NCBI RefSeq assembly: GCF_030811215.1
Contig: NZ_JAUSQM010000001.1
Coordinates: 3,744,001 to 3,808,000 of the forward strand
Length of the DNA stretch: 64,000 nucleotides
Direction: 5' to 3'
From: Nocardioides massiliensis
GTDB lineage: Bacteria; Actinomycetota; Actinomycetes; Propionibacteriales; Nocardioidaceae
Shown: one piece after another, positions 58,980-64,000 of the stretch
Layout of the letters: every line of letters begins with the position of its first letter
Position numbering within the stretch: the first letter of the stretch is position 1
Notes under the pieces: generated by a model
What the model was told of the DNA's origin: nothing
Database searches by the model: none
What the model saw: the letters and a program-made list of their open reading frames with translations, nothing else
Made by a program: the position numbers and the translations under genes

Positions 58980-60398
58980 ATGCAGACACGGGACCAGGTC
59001 CACCTCGACGGCCGCTGGGTCGAGCCGCACGGGACGGAGGTCCACGAGCTGGTGGACCCGCGCAGCGGCGAGGTGTTCGCCCGCGTCCGGCACGCTGACG
59101 AGGTCGACGTCGATCGTGCCGTCGCGGTCGCCCGCCGGGTCTTCGACGAGGAGCCGGCCTGGCCGGTGGAGGAGCGGGTCAAGGCCCTGCGCGGCCTGCA
59201 CGACGCGATCGCGGCCCGCACCGAGGAGATCGCTGAGGTGATCTCGGCCGAGATGGGCGCTCCGGCGCAGTTCTCCCGCCAGGTGCAGGTCGGGATGGGC
59301 CTGGCGACGCTGGCCACCACGATCGACGTGCTGGAGGACTATGCCTTCGACGAGCACCTCGCCGGCATCGTCGTGGCCCGCGAGCCGATGGGCGTCGTCG
59401 CGGCGATCACGCCATGGAACTTCCCCCTGCACCAGTCGCTGACCAAGATCGGGTCGGCGCTGGCCGCCGGCTGCCCGGTCATCCTCAAGCCGGCCGAGAC
59501 CACCCCGCTGTCGGCGTACCTCCTGATGGAGGCGGCCGAGGAGGCCGGCGTCCCGGCGGGCTGGCTGCAGCTGCTCCCCGGCCGCGGCACGGTCGTCGGG
59601 GCGGCGCTGGCCACGCACCCGGGCGTCGACGCGGTCTCCTTCACCGGGTCCACGGCCGTCGGTCGGTCGATCGCGTCCGGCGCGGGCGCGTCCCTGAAGC
59701 GGCTCTCGCTCGAGCTCGGTGGCAAGTCCCCCAGCGTGCTGCTCGACGACCTCGACGACGAGGGCTTCGCGACCGCGGTCCGCACGAGCGTCGGGTTCGG
59801 CCTGATGAACGCCGGCCAGACCTGCGCGGCATGGACCCGGCTGATCGTGCCCGAGGCGCGCTACGACGAGGCCGTCGCGATCGCGGGACAGGTGGCCGGG
59901 GCGGCCGTCCCGGGCGAGACGCTCGGTCCGGTCGCCTCGCGCGCCCAGTGGGACCGCGTGACCGGCTACCTCGCCTCCGCGGTGGAGGAGGGCGCGGTCG
60001 TCGAGCATGGCGACGCCTCCCCCGCCCTGCCCGAGCGCGGGTTCCACCTCGCGCCGGTGATCCTCGGTCGGGTGACGACCGAGATGCGCGTGGGTCGTGA
60101 GGAGATCTTCGGCCCCGTGCTCGCCATCCAGACCCACACCGGCGACGACGACGCCGTCCGGCTGGCCAATGCCACCGAGTACGGCCTCTCCGCCGGCGTG
60201 TTCGGCCGCGACCAGGACCGGGCGATCGCCGTCGCCCGACGGATCCGGTCGGGCGTCGTGCACGTCAACGGCCTCAACTCCAACCGGCTGGCGCCCTTCG
60301 GCGGCTACAAGCAGTCCGGGCTCGGCCGGGAGTACGGACGTTTCGGCATCGAGGAGTTCCTCGAGGTCAAGTCCATCCAGCCGCCCGCCACCCCTTGA
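58980..60398 (+). CDS. Aldehyde dehydrogenase
   Basis: 472 residues. Catalytic Cys282 in GLMNAGQTCAAWTRLIV and Glu245 in LSLELGGKSPSVLL, with ITPWNFPLHQSLTKIGSALA for the NAD site and FGGYKQSGLGREYGRFGIEE near the end. It oxidises an aldehyde to a carboxylic acid with NAD(P). AAGGA lies seven bases before the ATG. It forms an operon with an esterase and a BVMO. Confidence 0.94.
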   Translation: MQTRDQVHLDGRWVEPHGTEVHELVDPRSGEVFARVRHADEVDVDRAVAVARRVFDEEPAWPVEERVKALRGLHDAIAARTEEIAEVISAEMGAPAQFSRQVQVGMGLATLATTIDVLEDYAFDEHLAGIVVAREPMGVVAAITPWNFPLHQSLTKIGSALAAGCPVILKPAETTPLSAYLLMEAAEEAGVPAGWLQLLPGRGTVVGAALATHPGVDAVSFTGSTAVGRSIASGAGASLKRLSLELGGKSPSVLLDDLDDEGFATAVRTSVGFGLMNAGQTCAAWTRLIVPEARYDEAVAIAGQVAGAAVPGETLGPVASRAQWDRVTGYLASAVEEGAVVEHGDASPALPERGFHLAPVILGRVTTEMRVGREEIFGPVLAIQTHTGDDDAVRLANATEYGLSAGVFGRDQDRAIAVARRIRSGVVHVNGLNSNRLAPFGGYKQSGLGREYGRFGIEEFLEVKSIQPPATP

Positions 60399-60422
60399 TC
60401 AGACCGCCTGATCAGACCGCCT
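60397..60422 (+). repeat. 13-bp tandem duplication
   Basis: GATCAGACCGCCT occurs twice in a row (60397-60409 and 60410-60422), starting within the ALDH stop codon. It is probably a slippage duplication in the spacer before the esterase gene. Confidence 0.8.
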
Positions 60423-60445
60423 GACCACGACTCCAGGAGCTCCTC

Positions 60446-61387
60446 ATGGCACTCGACGCTGCCACCACCGCACTGCTCGCCAAGCTCGCCGAGGCGGGCG
60501 GCGCACCCATGCACGAGACGACCCCGGCCGAGGCACGAGCGCGGATGGCAGGGATGGCGACGCTGTACCCGACCGGTCCCGAGGTCGCGCGCGCCGAGGA
60601 CCTCGAGGTCCCCACGCGCGCCGGCAGTGCCGCCTGCCGACTCGTGGCCCCGGAGTCACCCCGCGGGGTCCTGCTCTACCTGCACGGCGGGGGCTGGGTC
60701 GTCGGCTCGCCGGCCGAGCACGAGACGCTCGCACGCGAGCTCGCTGTCCGCACCGGGTGCGCGGTCGTGCTCGGTGCCTACCGGCTCGCTCCTGAGCACC
60801 GCTGGCCCGCAGCGGTCGAGGACGCCTGGGACGTGCTGAGCTGGATCTCCACGCACCACGGTGAGCTCGCGCCCGCCGGCTCGCCCCTCGTCGTCGCCGG
60901 CGACAGCGCCGGCGGCAACCTGGCCACGATCATCGCCCGCCGCGCCCGCGACGAGGGCGGGCCGGCGATCGCGGCCCAGGTGCTCGTCTACCCGGTCACC
61001 GAGGCCGACTTCGACAACGGGTCCTACACCGACCCCGCCAACCAGCTGGCGCTCAACCGGCAGACGTTGGAATGGTTCTGGGACCACTACGTCGACGCAG
61101 AGCACCGCGACCACCCCGACGTCTCCCCCGCCCGCGCCGACGACCTCTCCGGCCTGCCGCCGGCGATCGTGGTCACCGCCGAGCACGACGTCCTGCGCGA
61201 CGAGGGCGAGAAGTACGCCGAGCAGCTGCGTGCCGCCGGCGTCCGCACCACCCTGCGCCGCTTCGACGGCCAGATGCACGGCTTCTTCACCATGTCGGGC
61301 CTGCTGCCCGCCGGCGCCGAGGCGCTGGCCCACGTCGCCGCGGAGCTCGAGCCCCTGCTGACCACCACGCACGAGGAGCAGTCATGA
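60446..61387 (+). CDS. Alpha/beta hydrolase, HSL-type esterase
   Basis: 313 residues. LLYLHGGGWVVGSPAEHETL (oxyanion), YRLAPEHRWPAAVEDAWDVL, Ser in VAGDSAGGNLATIIAR, Asp in TAEHDVLRDEG, and His in FDGQMHGFFTMSGL are all present. It cleaves the ester or lactone made by the BVMO whose gene it overlaps by ATGA. CAGGAG lies before the ATG. It is similar in layout to the esterase at 49965, which also accompanies a BVMO. Confidence 0.9.
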   Translation: MALDAATTALLAKLAEAGGAPMHETTPAEARARMAGMATLYPTGPEVARAEDLEVPTRAGSAACRLVAPESPRGVLLYLHGGGWVVGSPAEHETLARELAVRTGCAVVLGAYRLAPEHRWPAAVEDAWDVLSWISTHHGELAPAGSPLVVAGDSAGGNLATIIARRARDEGGPAIAAQVLVYPVTEADFDNGSYTDPANQLALNRQTLEWFWDHYVDAEHRDHPDVSPARADDLSGLPPAIVVTAEHDVLRDEGEKYAEQLRAAGVRTTLRRFDGQMHGFFTMSGLLPAGAEALAHVAAELEPLLTTTHEEQS

Positions 61388-63036
61388 GCACCCCCACCTC
61401 CGGCCCCAGCACCGGCCCCAGCACGGGGACGGACCGTCCCGACGTCGTCGTCGTGGGCGCCGGGTTCGCCGGGCTCTACGCCCTGCATCTGCTGCGCCAG
61501 CGCGGCCTCGACGTCCGCGTCTTCGAGGCCGGCGACGACGTCGGCGGCACCTGGTACTGGAACCGCTACCCCGGCGCCCGCTGCGACATCGAGAGCATCT
61601 TCTACTCCTACTCCTTCGACGAGGACCTGAAGAAGGAATGGCAGTGGAGCGAGCGGTACGCCGCGCAGCCCGAGATCCTCGCCTACCTCCAGCACGTCGC
61701 CGACCGCTTCGACCTGCGCCGGGACATCACGTTGTCGACGCGCGTCGAGTCCGCGCACTTCGACGAGGAGACCGAGCGCTGGACGGTCACCACGGACCAG
61801 GGTGAGACCGTCTCGGCGCAGCACCTCGTGCTCGGCGTCGGCCTGCTGTCCAGCACCAACCTGCCGCAGATTCTCGGCCGCGACGACTTCGCGGGACCGA
61901 CCTACCACACCGGCGCCTGGCCGCACGAGCCCGTCGACTTCACCGGGCAGCGCGTCGGTGTCATCGGCACCGGCAGCTCCGGCATCCAGCTCATCCCGCT
62001 GGTCGCGGAGCAGGCCGACCACCTCACCGTCTTCCAGCGCACGGCGAACTTCTCCCTGCCCGCCCGCAACGGTGACCCGGACCCGCGATTCGTGAGGAAG
62101 TTCCACGAGGACTTCGAGGGCACGCGCGAGCAGCTGCGCAGCTCGTCGTACGGCATCCTGCTCGAGCCGCCCACCAAGAGCGTCCTCGAGGTCAGTGACG
62201 AGGAGCGCGAGGCGACCTACCGCGAGCGGTGGGAGGAGGGGACGCTCACCGGCATCCTCCAGGCCTACAACGACACCGTGCGCAACCACGAGGCCAACCA
62301 CCACGCCTCGGAGTTCGTCCGCAAGCGCATCGCCGAGATGGTCGACGACCCGCAGGTCGCCGACGACCTCACCCCTCGTGGCTACGCCTACGGCACCAAG
62401 CGGCCCTGCCTCGACACGAACTACTACGCGACCTACAACCGCGACAACGTCACCCTCGTCAACGTCCGGCGTGACCCGATCGAGCGCATCACCGCGACCG
62501 GCATCATCGCCGGCGGCACCGAGCACGAGCTCGACGCGCTGGTCTTCGCCACCGGGTACGACGCCATGACCGGCCCGCTCCTCGGCATCGACATCCGCGG
62601 CCGCGACGGGGCCCGGCTGGCCGACAAGTGGGAGAACGGCCCGGTGACCTACCTGGGCATCTCCACCGCCGGCTTCCCGAACATGTACATGATCTGCGGC
62701 CCCGGGAGTCCGTCGGCGCTGAGCAACGCCGTCGTCTCCATCGAGCAGCACGTCGAGTGGGTCGCCGACCTGCTCACCCATCTGGAGGAGCAGGGCATCG
62801 CGGTCGTCGAGGCCGAGCCCGACGCCGAGGTCGCGTGGACCGAGCACGTCCAGGTCGCCGGTCGCGCGACCCTCTACCCCGAGACCGACTCGTGGTACAT
62901 GGGCGCCAACATCCCCGGCAAGCCGCGCGTGTTCCTGCCCTACATCGGCGGCGTCGGCTACTACCGCGAGCACTGCGCCAAGATCGCCGCGGACGGCTAC
63001 CCCGGCTTCGCCCTCCGCGCGCCCAGCACGACCTGA
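61384..63036 (+). CDS. Baeyer-Villiger monooxygenase
   Basis: 550 residues. FAD site VVVVGAGFAGLYALHLLRQR (GAGFAG at 25-30), DVGGTWYWNRYPGARCDIES, complete BVMO fingerprint FAGPTYHTGAWP at 169-180 (FxGxxxHxxxWP), NADPH site VIGTGSSGIQLIPLVAEQAD and FATGYDAMTGPLLGIDIRG. Members convert ketones to esters or lactones (cyclohexanone, cyclopentadecanone, phenylacetone type). With ADH, ALDH and esterase genes alongside, it forms a full secondary-alcohol degradation cassette. Confidence 0.93.
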   Translation: MSTPTSGPSTGPSTGTDRPDVVVVGAGFAGLYALHLLRQRGLDVRVFEAGDDVGGTWYWNRYPGARCDIESIFYSYSFDEDLKKEWQWSERYAAQPEILAYLQHVADRFDLRRDITLSTRVESAHFDEETERWTVTTDQGETVSAQHLVLGVGLLSSTNLPQILGRDDFAGPTYHTGAWPHEPVDFTGQRVGVIGTGSSGIQLIPLVAEQADHLTVFQRTANFSLPARNGDPDPRFVRKFHEDFEGTREQLRSSSYGILLEPPTKSVLEVSDEEREATYRERWEEGTLTGILQAYNDTVRNHEANHHASEFVRKRIAEMVDDPQVADDLTPRGYAYGTKRPCLDTNYYATYNRDNVTLVNVRRDPIERITATGIIAGGTEHELDALVFATGYDAMTGPLLGIDIRGRDGARLADKWENGPVTYLGISTAGFPNMYMICGPGSPSALSNAVVSIEQHVEWVADLLTHLEEQGIAVVEAEPDAEVAWTEHVQVAGRATLYPETDSWYMGANIPGKPRVFLPYIGGVGYYREHCAKIAADGYPGFALRAPSTT

Positions 63037-63058
63037 CCAACGGTGTCGTGCCGGCGCC

Positions 63059-63421
63059 TCAGGGCGGCGGCACGGCCCGTCGTCGGCGGCGGGCACGCGC
63101 CACTTCGACCTCGACGAGGCTGAGGGCGGCACCCGTGCCGGAGCGGTAGTAGTGCCGCCGCAGGGCGCCCTCGACCTCGACGGCGTCACCGTCGCGCCAG
63201 GACTGCACCGAGCGCCGCGCGGCGCCGCTGCGGGCGGTGCAGCCGATCCAGTCCGAGACGGGTCCGCCCGCGCGTACGTCGCCGGGCGGGCGGCGTACGA
63301 CCACCCGGACGGTCCACAGCTCGTCGCCGCTGGGCAGCACCCGGTGCTCAGGCTCGCCGGAGACCCGGCCACGAAGGTGCACCGTGCACGCCTCGTCCGG
63401 GTCTGGGTTCTGCATCGTCAT
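63059..63421 (-). CDS. Single-stranded DNA-binding-like OB-fold protein
   Basis: 120 residues. VHLRGRVSGEPEHRVLPSGD, LWTVRVVVRRPPG, DWIGCTARSGAARRSVQSWR and GDAVEVEGALRRHYYRSGTG follow the strand order of SSB proteins. The C terminus is Arg-rich (ARARRRRRAVPPP) and lacks the acidic tail that recruits partner proteins, so this is an accessory SSB-like protein, not the main replication SSB. GGAGGTGG precedes the ATG at 63419-63421. Confidence 0.82.
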   Translation of the reverse strand: MTMQNPDPDEACTVHLRGRVSGEPEHRVLPSGDELWTVRVVVRRPPGDVRAGGPVSDWIGCTARSGAARRSVQSWRDGDAVEVEGALRRHYYRSGTGAALSLVEVEVARARRRRRAVPPP

Positions 63422-63534
63422 GTCGACCACCTCCACGCGGAGCGTGGTCGACCGGCGTCTCCACGCTCGCCAGTCCGGCGCCGGCTGTGGACGCGATCGG
63501 AGGATGCGCGCCTGGGGACGACGAGCGACCCGGG

Positions 63535-64000
63535 TCAGCCCCGGTCGCGCTCGAGCTGCTCGGCCCGTGCAGCGGCGTCGGTGGCCTGCTCGCGGTCCGC
63601 GGCGTCGGCGCGGTGGAACCACTCCAGCGCCTCTTCCTCGCGGCCTGCCGCCAGCAGGGCGTCGGCATAGGCGTAGCGCAGCCGGGCGACCCACGACTCA
63701 CGGTGGGTGCTCGACAGCGGCGCCTGCTCCAGCGTCCGCAACGCGGCGTCGACCTCGCCGCGGTCGCGCCGGGCCCCGGCCTCGACGATCGTCATCTCGG
63801 CCTTGAGCCCCACGGGGAGGTTCGGCACCGACGGCGACTGCGCCAGCTTCAGGGCGCGGTCCGGGCGCCCCAGGGCACGCTCACAGTCGGCCATGATCGG
63901 CAGGTAGTCGTTGACGCCGTTCATCCGGCGGGCGGCACGGAGCTCGGAGAGCGCCTCGGCGTACTCCCCTGCGGCGTACGCCGCCTCGCCACACGCCTCG
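63535..64000 (-). CDS. Tetratricopeptide-repeat protein (partial)
   Basis: The open frame extends past the right edge of the window. Visible sequence has TPR-like helical pairs: EAAYAAGEYAEALSELRAAR, YLPIMADCERALGRPDRALK, GEVDAALRTLEQAP and YAYADALLAAGREEEALEWF. TPRs mediate protein contacts; no other domain is visible. The C terminus ends in AEQLERDRG. The true start lies outside; an internal ATG at 63922-63924 is unlikely to be the start because the repeats continue upstream of it. Confidence 0.75.
   Translation of the reverse strand, partial: EACGEAAYAAGEYAEALSELRAARRMNGVNDYLPIMADCERALGRPDRALKLAQSPSVPNLPVGLKAEMTIVEAGARRDRGEVDAALRTLEQAPLSSTHRESWVARLRYAYADALLAAGREEEALEWFHRADAADREQATDAAARAEQLERDRG

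Noticed and set aside
60397..60422. The 13-bp direct repeat as a CRISPR or integration site
   Set aside because: Only two adjacent copies without spacers; a simple slippage duplication explains it.
1..64000. tRNA, rRNA, CRISPR arrays, prophage or biosynthetic megasynthases
   Set aside because: I looked for tRNA-like cloverleaf ends, repeated spacers, phage structural genes and multi-module enzymes and saw none.

Overview
The window is very GC-rich DNA (well over 70% G+C in coding regions, third positions nearly all G or C) with tightly packed operons joined by ATGA/GTGA stop-start overlaps, several probably leaderless transcripts (TAnnnT box 6-7 nt before the start codon), F420- and mycobacterial-type lipid/steroid catabolic families, a KstR-like operator, a MetP/MetS importer and a 13E12 (DUF222) repeat-family gene. 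All this points to an actinobacterial chromosome, most likely a Nocardioides-like member of the Propionibacteriales. No rRNA, tRNA, CRISPR array, phage or integron was recognised, and no stretch above about 300 bases lacks a gene.

Layout. 1-2.1 kb: start of a DUF222/13E12 gene with a cluster of inverted repeats, a YqeB-like membrane protein, FKBP isomerase, an S4 RNA-binding protein and a remnant of a GNAT acetyltransferase. 2.1-8.6 kb: DUF445 protein, TagD-type cytidylyltransferase, a small protein, LysE exporter, an iron-sulfur old-yellow-enzyme reductase, and a SigE-family sigma factor with a probable anti-sigma partner. 8.7-16.3 kb: flavin monooxygenase / EthR-like TetR / hydrolase / thioesterase / SDR operon, then a FadD17-like acyl-CoA ligase, a divergent TetR and a zinc dehydrogenase; an identical 15-bp operator-like site occurs before the monooxygenase and between ligase and TetR. 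16.3-21.9 kb: an operon behind a KstR-like box (unknown 408-aa protein, SDR, DUF1059, zinc ADH, F420 LLM oxidoreductase, APH-type phosphotransferase). 22-26.3 kb: PNPOx-like protein and metP-metS-cobT-cobS, closed by a strong terminator.

26.3-35.2 kb holds the most unusual locus: a TasA/camelysin-like secreted protein and, 4 kb away in opposite orientation, a SipW-type signal peptidase, a 610-aa Ig-like-repeat surface protein, an OmpR-family response regulator and a degenerate histidine kinase. The upstream regions of the TasA-like and SipW genes share tandem GTGGnG repeats with an exact 11-bp period plus a common downstream block, the pattern expected for an OmpR-family operator. Between them lies an unrelated-looking operon of beta-glucosidase, MFS transporter, 2H phosphoesterase and cobU.

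35-64 kb: an SRPBCC / thiolase-like / crotonase three-domain fusion, esterase, FMN alpha-hydroxyacid dehydrogenase, two Rossmann dehydrogenases, SNF2-type helicase, a minus-strand catabolic operon (hydrolase, Baeyer-Villiger monooxygenase with an altered fingerprint, SDRs, acyl-CoA ligase) facing a PadR regulator with a perfect 14-bp-arm operator, an oligopeptide-type ABC importer whose last gene is an acyl-CoA ligase, and a complete ADH-ALDH-esterase-BVMO cassette. The window ends with a small SSB-like OB-fold protein and a partial TPR protein. Overall the region is a catabolic island for alcohols, ketones and CoA-activated acids (probably steroid- or terpenoid-like), interrupted by a surface-protein secretion locus.
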